Positions 35,811-44,183 of a stretch of 64,000 nt of DNA are shown here, piece by piece. Each line of letters opens with the position of its first letter. Position 1 is the first letter of the stretch. Source of the DNA: Lachnospiraceae bacterium. Its GTDB lineage: Bacteria > Bacillota > Clostridia > Lachnospirales > Lachnospiraceae. The stretch spans positions 25,592-89,591 of the forward strand of contig JAILQX010000051.1 of the NCBI GenBank assembly GCA_024698705.1, in the 5' to 3' direction. Made by a program: the position numbers and the translations under genes. Below the pieces are notes generated by a model. It had not been told where the DNA came from, did no database searches, and saw only the letters and a list, made by a program, of their open reading frames with translations.

Positions 35811-37175
35811 TCAGATCACCGGAAGTGTGCTGAGTGAAGCCTTCAGGTCATCGTCTGTAGGGATGTAGTCATCCATAAGACCGTCATGGAAGCTTTCGTA
35901 AGCAACCATATCGAAGTAGCCTGTACCTGTAAGACCGAATACGATGGTCTTCTCTTCGCCGGTTTCCTTGCACTTGAGTGCTTCGTCGATGGCAACCTTG
36001 ATAGCATGTGAGCTTTCGGGTGCCGGAAGGATACCTTCAACTCTTGCAAATCTTTCAGCGGCACGGAATACGTCAGTCTGAACTGCCGTAACGGCTTCCA
36101 TAAGACCGTCATCGTATAACTGAGAAAGAATAGAACTCATACCATGATATCTCAGGCCGCCTGCGTGGTTGGGTGAAGGAATGAAGTTGCTTCCGAGTGT
36201 GTACATCTTTGCGAGAGGACAAACCATACCTGTATCGCAGAAGTCGTATGCATATTTACCGCGTGTAAGACTCGGACATGATGCGGGCTCCACTGCGATG
36301 ATCCTTGTATCGGCAAGACCTTTGATCTTGTCTCTCATGAAAGGAGCGATAAGTCCGCCGAGGTTTGAACCGCCGCCTGCGCATCCGATAACGATGTCGG
36401 GCTTGATGCCGTATTTTTTGAGCGCGATCTCGGTTTCAAGACCGATGACACTCTGATGAAGAAGAACCTGGTTAAGGACGCTGCCGAGTACATATCTGTA
36501 GCCGGGTGTCGTTGTGGCAACTTCAACAGCCTCTGAAATAGCACAGCCAAGGCTTCCTGTTGTTCCGGGATGAGCCTCAAGTATCCTCTTTCCAACTTCC
36601 GTAGAGGTTGAAGGAGAAGGTGTAACGCTTGCTCCGTAAGTTCTCATAACCTCACGTCTGAAAGGCTTCTGCTGATAAGAAACTTTAACCATGTATACTT
36701 TACAGTCAAGGTCAAAATATGAACAAGCCATAGAGAGAGCAGTACCCCACTGACCTGCACCTGTTTCCGTTGTAACACCCTTAAGACCCTGCTTCTTAGC
36801 GTAATAAGCCTGAGCGATAGCGGAATTCAGTTTATGAGAACCGCTTGTGTTGTTGCCTTCGAACTTGTAGTAGATCTTAGCCGGTGTGCCGAGTGCCTTT
36901 TCCAAGAAATAAGCACGAACGAGCGGTGACGGACGATACATCTTGTAGAAGTTGTATACTTCCTCCGGGATCGGGAAATAAGCCGTTTCATTGTCCAGTT
37001 CCTGCTTTACGAGTTCTTCACAGAATACCGGTGCAAGCTCTTCGGCCTTCATGGGTTCATGTGTACCGGGGTTGAGAAGCGGAGCGGGCTTATTGATCAT
37101 GTCTGCTCTTAAGTTGTACCATGCTTTGGGCATCTCATCTTCGGTGAGGTAGATCTTGTAAGGTATTTTTTCCAT
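35811..37175 (-). CDS. TrpB2: stand-alone tryptophan synthase beta-like protein
   Basis: 454 aa, longer than TrpB1 by the N-terminal extension typical of TrpB2 (RPSPLVRAYFLEKALG). PLP-lysine in NNTSGSHKLNSAIAQAYYAKKQG, Glu in TETGAGQWGTALSMACSYF, phosphate loop GCAGGGSNLGG. TrpB2 enzymes make Trp from indole and serine without TrpA, or salvage indole; the exact role here is inferred. ATG 37175 follows GGAAGGA; the upstream in-frame ATG at 37223 would lie inside the attenuator. Regulated apart from the trp operon by its own Trp leader peptide and terminator. Confidence 0.92.
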   Translation of the reverse strand: MEKIPYKIYLTEDEMPKAWYNLRADMINKPAPLLNPGTHEPMKAEELAPVFCEELVKQELDNETAYFPIPEEVYNFYKMYRPSPLVRAYFLEKALGTPAKIYYKFEGNNTSGSHKLNSAIAQAYYAKKQGLKGVTTETGAGQWGTALSMACSYFDLDCKVYMVKVSYQQKPFRREVMRTYGASVTPSPSTSTEVGKRILEAHPGTTGSLGCAISEAVEVATTTPGYRYVLGSVLNQVLLHQSVIGLETEIALKKYGIKPDIVIGCAGGGSNLGGLIAPFMRDKIKGLADTRIIAVEPASCPSLTRGKYAYDFCDTGMVCPLAKMYTLGSNFIPSPNHAGGLRYHGMSSILSQLYDDGLMEAVTAVQTDVFRAAERFARVEGILPAPESSHAIKVAIDEALKCKETGEEKTIVFGLTGTGYFDMVAYESFHDGLMDDYIPTDDDLKASLSTLPVI

Positions 37176-37220
37176 TTGTCTTGTTCCTTCCTTTGAAAAT
37201 GTTGTTGACGGGTTTCCTGA

Positions 37221-37257
37221 CAAAAAATTAAGCGGTGCAGGTTAACCTGTACCGCTT
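37221..37257 (-). terminator. Attenuator terminator of trpB2
   Basis: On the minus strand AAGCGGT and ACCGCTT (37257-37251/37236-37230) pair, then an A-C mismatch, then CAGGT/ACCTG, followed by AATTTTTTG. It lies between the leader peptide and trpB2. The TTAACC in the hairpin can instead pair with GGTTAA upstream. Confidence 0.85.
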
Positions 37258-37306
37258 TTAATTCATGAGATATCACAAATCAATGCACTGCAAATTAACC
37301 CTACAT

Positions 37307-37360
37307 TCATGTAAAGTTAAAGCGCCACCACGAATTTGCATTGTTAAGTGATCTGAACAT
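37307..37360 (-). CDS. Trp leader peptide (WW) of trpB2
   Basis: 17 codons, MFRSLNNANSWWRFNFT, with tandem Trp codons TGG TGG at 37330-37325. GGAG lies upstream. TGCAAATT just before the Trp codons can pair with AATTTGCA downstream of the stop (region 1:2); the same downstream segment, GGTTAATTTGC, can pair with TTAACC in the terminator (region 2:3). A ribosome stalled on WW would cover region 1 and so favour antitermination: classic E. coli-type trp attenuation. Too short for gene finders. Translation is predicted, not shown. Confidence 0.82.
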   Translation of the reverse strand: MFRSLNNANSWWRFNFT

Positions 37361-37394
37361 AAATCTAATCTCCATGTCATTTAAAACTGTTTAG

Positions 37395-37423
37395 ATGATA
37401 TCATCATATCTTCCATAAGTCAA
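37395..37423 (-). promoter_or_regulatory. Promoter of the trpB2 leader
   Basis: Minus strand TTGACT (37423-37418), 17 bp, TATCAT (37400-37395); leader peptide ATG is about 28 nt after the expected start of transcription. Confidence 0.75.
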
Positions 37424-37504
37424 CAGGTTACCGCAAATTGACGGCTTTGTTGTGGCTATGGGTGTATTGTGATAGGATAAACATTGATCGGAGGAGTGAT
37501 AGAA

Positions 37505-38212
37505 ATGAACATAAGCGGATATTTGGATTATATAAAAACGCCATGGGGACACTTATTTTACAGATTGGTATGGCACAATCTTGAATTCGAAGGGAAAAAG
37601 ATATTGGATTTCGGAAGCGGTTTTGGTGTTACGGCTAACCACCTGGCGGGATCGAACACTGTAATTGCCGTAGAGCCGGCTGACGAACTTCGTGAAAACA
37701 GGATAAGTGATAATTCTTATGTGCAGATGGACGGAAGTATCGACAGCCTCAAAGGGATGGATGCCGGAAGCTTCGATGTGATCGTATGCCATAATGTTTT
37801 GGAATACGTGGAGGATCGCGCAGATGTTATTGCCGAATTCCACAGGTTGTTAAAAGACGGTGGAATATTATCGATCGTCAAGCATAATAAAAAAGGCAAG
37901 ATTATGCATAAAGCAGTGTTTGAAAACAACATCGATGAAGCAATGGCACTTCTGAATGGCGGGAAGGCTGTATCACAAAACTTCGGAATGATCGATGAAT
38001 ATGAACTTAATGATCTGAAGGAGTGGATCGCAGACCGGTTTGTTTTGGATAAGTTATACGGCATTCGTACTTTCTTCGGAATACAGCCCAATTCTTTTAA
38101 AGAGGAAAATGACTGGGAAGACAAAATGTTTTTGTTGGAAAGTGCGGTGGAGGACGATCCTGTTTTTTCGAACGTTGCTTTCTTTCAGCATTTGATACTG
38201 AAAAAAGAATAA
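37505..38212 (+). CDS. Class I SAM-dependent methyltransferase
   Basis: 235 aa. Motif I ILDFGSGFGVTANHLA (residues about 31-46), motif II VIAVEPADELR, post-I DVIVCHNVLEYVEDR and LKDGGILSIVKHNKKGK. The GNRLEYV-like pattern puts it with the UbiE/Met-11 type enzymes; substrate unknown. ATG 37505 follows GGAGGAG; the in-frame upstream ATG at 37484 has no site. Divergent from trpB2. Confidence 0.85.
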   Translation: MNISGYLDYIKTPWGHLFYRLVWHNLEFEGKKILDFGSGFGVTANHLAGSNTVIAVEPADELRENRISDNSYVQMDGSIDSLKGMDAGSFDVIVCHNVLEYVEDRADVIAEFHRLLKDGGILSIVKHNKKGKIMHKAVFENNIDEAMALLNGGKAVSQNFGMIDEYELNDLKEWIADRFVLDKLYGIRTFFGIQPNSFKEENDWEDKMFLLESAVEDDPVFSNVAFFQHLILKKE

Positions 38213-38227
38213 ATTGAAAAAAATTTT

Positions 38228-38265
38228 ATTTACCCCTTGACATGGTAGGTAAATGGTTGTATAGT
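38228..38265 (+). promoter_or_regulatory. Promoter and operator of the methionine/cysteine operon
   Basis: TTGACA (38237-38242), 17 bp, TATAGT (38260-38265). ATTTACC (38228-38234) and GGTAAAT (38248-38254) form an inverted repeat around the -35. The 28 nt 38228-38255 match the metY promoter (53596-53623, minus strand) at 27 positions, so both are probably bound by one regulator. The Rrf2 protein encoded beside metY is the likely candidate. Confidence 0.82.
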
Positions 38266-38312
38266 TACAGCATCGAATTTGAGCAAACACTCTGAGAAAG
38301 GAGAAGAATGCA

Positions 38313-38432
38313 ATGTTTGGAACAATTTATAATTACGTTGTTAATACATGCTGTATGTGTCGAATGTTGTTCTCCCGGGCAGTTGATGATGGTCCGGTGC
38401 ATTCGTCTCATTTGTGTTGCACCGATGTATAA
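38313..38432 (+). CDS. Cys-rich leader ORF of the methionine/cysteine operon
   Basis: 39 codons with the cluster TGC TGT ATG TGT (CCMC at codons 13-16) followed by R-M, and a second Cys pair near the end. AAAGGAG (38297-38303) lies 9 nt before the ATG. A second ATG (38308) in another frame gives a 45-codon ORF that is also Cys-rich, so the true frame is not certain. Downstream lies a terminator that can be replaced by CTCCCGGGCA (38372-38381) pairing with TGCCCGGGAG (38466-38475). This suggests a cysteine-responsive attenuator. Confidence 0.62.
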   Translation: MFGTIYNYVVNTCCMCRMLFSRAVDDGPVHSSHLCCTDV

Positions 38433-38467
38433 CATTTGTATGTGATATGATGTTAGAAAGCCATTTG

Positions 38468-38495
38468 CCCGGGAGCGTAGTACCCGGGTTTTTTT
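38468..38495 (+). terminator. Attenuator terminator upstream of metN
   Basis: CCCGGG (38468-38473), loop of 9, CCCGGG (38483-38488), then seven T. The 5' arm is inside the segment that pairs with 38372-38381, so the two structures exclude each other. Confidence 0.88.
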
Positions 38496-38551
38496 AATGC
38501 TCAGATTTGAACAGGTTGTCCCGCAAAGGTGAGGAGACAGAACGGAGACAG

Positions 38552-39583
38552 ATGAGTTTGGAAAAGGAAAACAACATATATACACTTCGAAATGTGTCGA
38601 AGGTATTCGGAAGCGGCGATACCGCGGTAAAAGCCATAGATGATGTGAGCCTTGATATCCACAGGGGAGAGATCTTCGGGATCATAGGCATGAGCGGAGC
38701 CGGCAAGAGTACACTGGTAAGAACACTTAACAGGCTGGAGAGTATAGATGAAGGATCGGTCATTTTTAACGGTTTGAACCTGGGAACGCTTTCAAATAAG
38801 AAGTTAAGGGAAGCGAGACATTCGATCGGTATTATTTTCCAGAATTACAATCTGCTGATGCAGAAGACGATCTTAGCCAATGTAATGATGCCGTTAAGGA
38901 TAGCAGGTGTACCTAAGAGCGAGAGGCGCGAAAAGGCAATAAAGATGCTCAGTATAGTCGGACTTGAGGACAGGCTGAATGCCTACCCCGCACAATTGTC
39001 AGGCGGACAGAGACAGAGAGTTGCCATAGCTAGGGCACTTGCAACGGATCCGGAAGTTCTTCTCTGTGACGAAGCAACGAGTGCACTCGATCCCAAGACG
39101 ACGGGCGAGATACTTAAGCTCTTAAAGAAGATCAATTCGGAAATGAAACTCACCATAGTGATCATCACACATGAGATGAAGGTTGTGGAAAGCATATGCG
39201 ACAGGGTCGCGATCATCAATTACGGTAAGCTGGTGGAAATAGGAGATGTAAAGGAGATATTTACCAGACCTAAGACGGAAACAGCAAGAAACCTGCTGAT
39301 GCCGGGAGCCGGTGCGAATGACATCGACATAAGCGAATACAAAGGCAGATGTGCGAGGATAGTATTTGACGGCACGGTTTCTTCGGAGCCCATCATATGT
39401 AACCTGACAAGAAAGACGGGACACACGGTAAGTATATTGAGTGCAAATACGAAAAGCATCGGAGGGATAGGATTCGGACAGATGATAATCGAGATCCCGG
39501 ATGATGAAAAAGTATATGCGGAAATAGTCGGATTCCTGACTGAGGCCGGAGTAGCGGTGGACGAGTTAAAAAGTTACAGATAA
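38552..39583 (+). CDS. metN: Methionine-type ABC transporter ATP-binding protein
   Basis: 343 aa. Walker A GMSGAGKSTLVRTLN, Q-loop FQNYNLL, signature LSGGQRQRVAIARAL, Walker B VLLCDEATSALD, then a C-terminal NIL-type regulatory domain (GTVSSEPIICNLTRKTG...) that in MetN binds methionine and inhibits transport. ATG 38552 follows GGAGA; a TTG at 38507 is a weaker start. The importer could carry methionine or cystine; the NIL domain favours methionine, while the Cys leader favours cyst(e)ine control. Confidence 0.92.
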   Translation: MSLEKENNIYTLRNVSKVFGSGDTAVKAIDDVSLDIHRGEIFGIIGMSGAGKSTLVRTLNRLESIDEGSVIFNGLNLGTLSNKKLREARHSIGIIFQNYNLLMQKTILANVMMPLRIAGVPKSERREKAIKMLSIVGLEDRLNAYPAQLSGGQRQRVAIARALATDPEVLLCDEATSALDPKTTGEILKLLKKINSEMKLTIVIITHEMKVVESICDRVAIINYGKLVEIGDVKEIFTRPKTETARNLLMPGAGANDIDISEYKGRCARIVFDGTVSSEPIICNLTRKTGHTVSILSANTKSIGGIGFGQMIIEIPDDEKVYAEIVGFLTEAGVAVDELKSYR

Positions 39584-39593
39584 GGCGGGAAAC

Positions 39594-40247
39594 ATGTCAA
39601 ACATCATATGGTCTGAAATATGGCAGGGCACAGCAGATACTTTACGCATGACACTGATCTCAACATTGCTTGCTTATGCGGTGGGACTTCCCTTCGGAGT
39701 ATTGCTCGTTGTAACCGACAAAGGTCATATTCTTGAAAATAAAACTATAAATTTCATATTCGGAACGCTGGCCAATATTTTAAGATCGATACCTTTTTTG
39801 ATTCTGCTGGTAGTACTGATGCCCTTCACGAGACTGATCGTGGGCAGTTCAATAGGTACAACGGCAACCATAGTGCCGCTTACCATCGGAACCATACCGA
39901 TCATAGCAAGAATGGTAGAGTCATCTCTCAAAGAGGTATCGGCAGGCATTATAGAGGCGGCAAGATCGATGGGAGCTTCATCATGGGAGATCATAACACT
40001 GTTTATGGTACCCGAAGCCGGCCCGTCACTGATACTCGGGGCAGCCATAAACCTGGCAACCATACTCGGTTATTCGGCAATGGCCGGATGTATAGGAGGC
40101 GGAGGTCTCGGAGCGATAGCACTGAATTACGGGTATTACAGATACCAGACAGACGTGCTTATGATAACGGTGATCATACTTATATTGCTCATCCAGATAT
40201 TCCAGACGCTGGGAACAAGGATAGCCCTGAAAGTAAGACATTCATAA
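39594..40247 (+). CDS. metI: Methionine-type ABC transporter permease
   Basis: 217 aa with five membrane helices; first TADTLRMTLISTLLAYAVGLPFGVLLV. The EAA-loop coupling motif is EAARSMGASSWEIITLFMVPEAGPS, as in MetI. Ten bp after metN. Confidence 0.94.
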   Translation: MSNIIWSEIWQGTADTLRMTLISTLLAYAVGLPFGVLLVVTDKGHILENKTINFIFGTLANILRSIPFLILLVVLMPFTRLIVGSSIGTTATIVPLTIGTIPIIARMVESSLKEVSAGIIEAARSMGASSWEIITLFMVPEAGPSLILGAAINLATILGYSAMAGCIGGGGLGAIALNYGYYRYQTDVLMITVIILILLIQIFQTLGTRIALKVRHS

Positions 40248-40276
40248 ACTATTTATAAAAGAGGAGAAAAATTATT

Positions 40277-41179
40277 ATGAAAAACATTAAGAACATTTTA
40301 GCGATCACACTGGCAACTGCATTATCATTTTCACTGCTCACAGGATGCGGAGCAAATGAGAAGGCAAACAACACAGATGCCTCGGCATCGATCGAAGACA
40401 ATCAGGTAGCGGCAGCACCCGAAGCAGGCGAAGCAGCAGACAGCACAGAACCTGTAAAGATCGTTGTAGGTGCAAGCATTACACCTCACAGTGAACTTCT
40501 TGAGCAGGCAAAACCCATACTTGCAGCAGAAGGTATCGACCTTGAGATAGTCAAGATCGAAGACGTGGTAACACCCAACACAGGTGTTGTTGAAGGAACA
40601 CTTGATGCAAACTTCTTCCAGCATCAGCCTTACCTTGATGACTTCAACAAGGAAAACAATACAGAACTTGTTTCGGTAGGAGCAGTTCACTATGAGCCCT
40701 TCGGCGTATATGCAGGCAAGACAACAGACCTTGCACAGTTGCCCGATAATGCGGTAATAGCAGTTCCAAACAATGTTACAAACGAAGCAAGAGCACTTCT
40801 TTTACTTGAACAGGAAGGCATAATCAAACTTAAAGATGATGCGGGAATACTTGCAAGCGTTCAGGATATCGTTGAGAATCCCAAGAATATCCAGTTCAGC
40901 GAGATCGATCCCGCACAGCTTGTAAGAGCTCTTCCGGATGTTGATGTGGCAGTTATCAACGGCAATTATGCTCTTGAAGGCGGACTCAGCGTAGCAGATG
41001 CACTTGCAGTGGAAGCAGCAGACGGACTTGCGGCACAGACATATAAGAACATCGTTGTAACAGACAGCAAGAATGCAGACAACGCCGCACTTAAGAGACT
41101 CGTGGAAGTACTTCAGAGTCCTGAGATCCAGAAGTATATAACAGACACCTACAACGGTTCTGTTATACCGGTACAATAA
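40277..41179 (+). CDS. metQ: MetQ/NlpA-family substrate-binding lipoprotein
   Basis: 300 aa. Signal peptide MKNIKNILAITLATALSF with lipobox SLLTGCG, then a Ser/Ala/Glu-rich linker and the MetQ fold: VGASITPHSELLEQAKPIL, GTLDANFFQHQPYLDDFNKE, VPNNVTNEARALLLLEQEGIIKL. Binds methionine or related amino acid outside the membrane and delivers it to MetNI. Codon use is very A/C-rich in third positions compared with neighbours, as in highly expressed genes. Confidence 0.95.
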   Translation: MKNIKNILAITLATALSFSLLTGCGANEKANNTDASASIEDNQVAAAPEAGEAADSTEPVKIVVGASITPHSELLEQAKPILAAEGIDLEIVKIEDVVTPNTGVVEGTLDANFFQHQPYLDDFNKENNTELVSVGAVHYEPFGVYAGKTTDLAQLPDNAVIAVPNNVTNEARALLLLEQEGIIKLKDDAGILASVQDIVENPKNIQFSEIDPAQLVRALPDVDVAVINGNYALEGGLSVADALAVEAADGLAAQTYKNIVVTDSKNADNAALKRLVEVLQSPEIQKYITDTYNGSVIPVQ

Positions 41180-41211
41180 ACTAATTTAATTCATGATCGG
41201 AGGAAAAAATC

Positions 41212-41766
41212 ATGGCAAGAGTAAAACTTACACCACCTGAAGAACTGACAGGAAAGGAACGCGAAGCATACGAGGACCTGAAGGCTAAAGGCAAGATAAC
41301 CAACATGAAGCTGTTCATGCTCCAGGATTATGGCACATTTGAGGCATTTATGGGCTGGTATCCCTCATGGGAGAGTCTCGTAAATACAGTAGGACTCAGA
41401 GCAGCTACGATCTATGCACATTCAGTTTCAACGACCAACGGATGCCTTTTATGCTCACTGTTCTTCATCAGTGACCTTAAGGATCTCGGTATAGACCCGA
41501 ACAATATTGAGTTTGATGAGAAGGAAGAACTGCTTGCCAAGCTTGGAGCACAGATCGTAAAGGATGCTACAAATGTTTCGGACGAGATCATTGAAGGCCT
41601 CAAGAAATATTACACAGACAAAGAGATCATCATCATCGTAGGTTTCGGAGCACAGATGATGGCAACAAACAATTTCAATTCGGTCCTTCACGTAGATGTG
41701 GATGAGAGACTTCTTCCGATCAAGGATTATTTCAAACCCGCTACCTGGAGAGAGAACATAAAATAA
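41212..41766 (+). CDS. AhpD-like/carboxymuconolactone decarboxylase family protein
   Basis: 184 aa. Helical AhpD fold with the redox motif NGCLLCSLFFI (CxxC) near residues 74-77; N-terminal PPEELTGKEREAYEDL is typical. In AhpD the Cys pair reduces peroxiredoxin; family members can also be decarboxylases or thiol reductases. Strong site GGAGG. Its place between a methionine/cystine importer and transsulfuration genes suggests a thiol redox role, which is inference. Confidence 0.8.
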   Translation: MARVKLTPPEELTGKEREAYEDLKAKGKITNMKLFMLQDYGTFEAFMGWYPSWESLVNTVGLRAATIYAHSVSTTNGCLLCSLFFISDLKDLGIDPNNIEFDEKEELLAKLGAQIVKDATNVSDEIIEGLKKYYTDKEIIIIVGFGAQMMATNNFNSVLHVDVDERLLPIKDYFKPATWRENIK

Positions 41767-41791
41767 TTATAACCTTAGAGAGGTAAGGGTC

Positions 41792-42952
41792 ATGGTTAAT
41801 TTCAAATATTACAATCCGGCTAAGATAGTTTTCGGAGCAGGTTCACAAAATGAGCTGGCAGAGCTGTTGAAAGAGGAGGGTGTAACCTCCCTCCTCATGG
41901 TATACAGCGGAGATTTTATTAAGGAACTCGGTATATATGATACTGTGGAGCGCGCTGCAAAGGAGCTGGGAATAGAGTTTACCGAGAATGGTGAAGTAAA
42001 ACCCAATCCAAGTGTTGAACTGGTAAGAAAGCTGGTTAAACAGGGCAAAGAAAAGAAGGTTGATTTCGTACTGGCAGTCGGAGGCGGCAGCTCGATCGAT
42101 ACGGCCAAAGCAGTGGCACTCGGTATACCCTATGACGGAGATGTGTGGGATTTCTTCTACAACGGAGCACTACCTCAAAAAGTACTCGGTGTGGGTGTAA
42201 TCACAACATTACCGGCAAGCGGATCTGAGACCAGCAATGCGGCGATCATATCAAACGGCGAATGGAAGCTCGGATTTGAAGACAATCGTATAGTACCGAA
42301 GTTTGCGATCATGAACCCTGAATATACGCTTTCTCTGCCCGCATATCAGACGAATGTGGGAATAGCGGACATACTGTCCCATTTGCTTGAGAGATATTTT
42401 TCCGATGTATCACATACGGATGTGACCGACTATATGATAGAAGGAGCGGTCAAAGCCCTTTTGATCAATGCTCGCAGGTTGATCGACGATCCGAGGGATC
42501 TGAACGCAAGATCGGAAATACAGTGGCTGGCAAGCATAGCGCATAACAATCTGCTGGATACAGGGCGTATCGGAGATTGGGGTTCACATCGTATAGAGCA
42601 TGAGCTCAGCGCTCAATACGGAATAACACACGGTGAAGGAATGGCGGTGGTAATGGTCGCATGGACGAAATATGTGGCCAAGGTTAAGCCATATAAGCTT
42701 GCACAGCTTGCTGTCAGAGTATTTGGAGAAGACAGCTTCAATAACACGGAAGAAGAGCTCGCACTGAGGCTGTCCGAACATTTGAAGGGCTTCTTCAGAT
42801 CTCTGGATCTTAAGACTTCACTTACGGAATTAAACATCGGAAAAGAACATTTTGATGAGATGGCTGAAAGAGCAACAAGGAACGGAAGCGTAGGACATTA
42901 TATCAATCTTGACAAGAGATTGTTCAAAGCAGTTTTGGAAGCTGCGATCTAG
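41792..42952 (+). CDS. Iron-containing alcohol dehydrogenase (BDH-like)
   Basis: 386 aa. Group III ADH: NAD(P)-binding LAVGGGSSIDTAKAVALGIPYDGDVWDF, GVGVITTLPASGSETSN, and metal ligands in IADILSHLLERYF and DWGSHRIEHELSAQYGITHGEGMAVVM. Closest by pattern to butanol dehydrogenase/YqhD-type enzymes that reduce aldehydes with NADPH. RBS GAGAGG. Substrate in a sulfur operon is not obvious. Confidence 0.9.
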   Translation: MVNFKYYNPAKIVFGAGSQNELAELLKEEGVTSLLMVYSGDFIKELGIYDTVERAAKELGIEFTENGEVKPNPSVELVRKLVKQGKEKKVDFVLAVGGGSSIDTAKAVALGIPYDGDVWDFFYNGALPQKVLGVGVITTLPASGSETSNAAIISNGEWKLGFEDNRIVPKFAIMNPEYTLSLPAYQTNVGIADILSHLLERYFSDVSHTDVTDYMIEGAVKALLINARRLIDDPRDLNARSEIQWLASIAHNNLLDTGRIGDWGSHRIEHELSAQYGITHGEGMAVVMVAWTKYVAKVKPYKLAQLAVRVFGEDSFNNTEEELALRLSEHLKGFFRSLDLKTSLTELNIGKEHFDEMAERATRNGSVGHYINLDKRLFKAVLEAAI

Positions 42953-42979
42953 ATAATCAACAGGAACGAGGACAGAGCT

Positions 42980-44149
42980 ATGGGAGCACTTAAAAAGAAA
43001 TACAACAAAATAGAATCGGCACTTATTCACGGAGGCAAATATACCGACGAGGCCACAGGATCGGTAAATGTACCCATTTATCAGACATCAACATACGAAC
43101 AGTTGAGCCTGGGACATCACAGAGGTTATGAATACTCAAGAACCGGTAATCCGACGAGATATGCGCTGGAGACTCTTATAGCCGAACTCGAACACGGGCT
43201 CGCAGGTTTCGCATTCGGATCGGGAATGGCAGCCATAACGGCGGTACTCAGTTTATTTGAAAGCAATGACCGCATCATCATTTCCAGCAATGTATACGGC
43301 GGAACCTACAGAGTACTGGATAAGGTGTTCAACCATTTCGGAATCAGATATACGATAGCGGATACCGAGGATATCGAAGGACTGGATGCTCAGATAGAGA
43401 GTGATGTTAAGGCGATAATGATCGAGAGTCCGGCCAATCCCCTGCTTACCGTAACGGATATCGAAGCGGTGAGCGCAGTGGCAAAAAAACATGGGATACT
43501 TTCCATAGTTGACAATACTTTTATGACACCTTATCTGCAAAGACCCATTGAACTGGGCGCAGACATAGTCATACACAGCGGGACCAAATATCTCGGCGGA
43601 CACAGCGATGTGATAGCCGGACTGGTTGTGGTAAACAAAAAAGAACTTGCGGATCGAATGGCGTTCATACAGAACTCCACGGGCGGAATACTACCTCCCT
43701 TTGATTCATTTCTGCTCATCCGCGGTATCAAGACACTGGGAGTACGCATGGATCGTCACGTGGAAAATGCCGAGGCGATCGCAGAATACCTTAAGGACCA
43801 CGAAGCAGTCAAGAATGTCTACTATCCGGGATTTAAGGATTCGAAGGGATATGATATCCAGCAAAAGCAGGCAAAGAACGGCGGGGCAATGCTCTCATTT
43901 GAGCTAAAAGAAGGGTACGACAAGGAGAAATTCTTCTCGGCACTTGAACTTATAGCCCTTGCCGAAAGCCTCGGCGGAGTGGAATCGCTCGTTTGCCATC
44001 CTTCCACAATGACACATGCGGCTATCCCGAAGGATATAAGAGATGCGGTAGGGATCACGGACGGTCTGATAAGACTGTCGCCCGGTATAGAGCATTACAG
44101 TGATCTTATGGCAGACCTGGAGCAGGCAATAGCCGCTGCCAAGATATGA
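42980..44149 (+). CDS. Cystathionine gamma-lyase/synthase-type PLP enzyme (MccB-like)
   Basis: 389 aa, Cys/Met metabolism PLP family. IYQTSTYEQ, YEYSRTGNPTRYALE (phosphate-binding Tyr/Arg), GSGMAAITAVLSLFE, VDNTFMTPYLQRP, PLP-lysine in HSGTKYLGGHSDVIAGLVV, and RLSPGIEH. Family members act as gamma-synthase or gamma-lyase and the motifs do not separate these. The next gene is a cystathionine beta-synthase-like protein, as in the Bacillus mccA-mccB pair that converts homocysteine to cysteine, so lyase is preferred. Confidence 0.88.
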   Translation: MGALKKKYNKIESALIHGGKYTDEATGSVNVPIYQTSTYEQLSLGHHRGYEYSRTGNPTRYALETLIAELEHGLAGFAFGSGMAAITAVLSLFESNDRIIISSNVYGGTYRVLDKVFNHFGIRYTIADTEDIEGLDAQIESDVKAIMIESPANPLLTVTDIEAVSAVAKKHGILSIVDNTFMTPYLQRPIELGADIVIHSGTKYLGGHSDVIAGLVVVNKKELADRMAFIQNSTGGILPPFDSFLLIRGIKTLGVRMDRHVENAEAIAEYLKDHEAVKNVYYPGFKDSKGYDIQQKQAKNGGAMLSFELKEGYDKEKFFSALELIALAESLGGVESLVCHPSTMTHAAIPKDIRDAVGITDGLIRLSPGIEHYSDLMADLEQAIAAAKI

Positions 44150-44183
44150 ACGGTATGAACAGGTAAATGAGGAGGACAGAGTT

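Noticed and set aside
38213..38551. SAM (S-box) or other methionine riboswitch upstream of metN
   Set aside because: I looked for the conserved S-box core and kink-turn pattern and did not see it; the Cys leader and terminator explain the region better.
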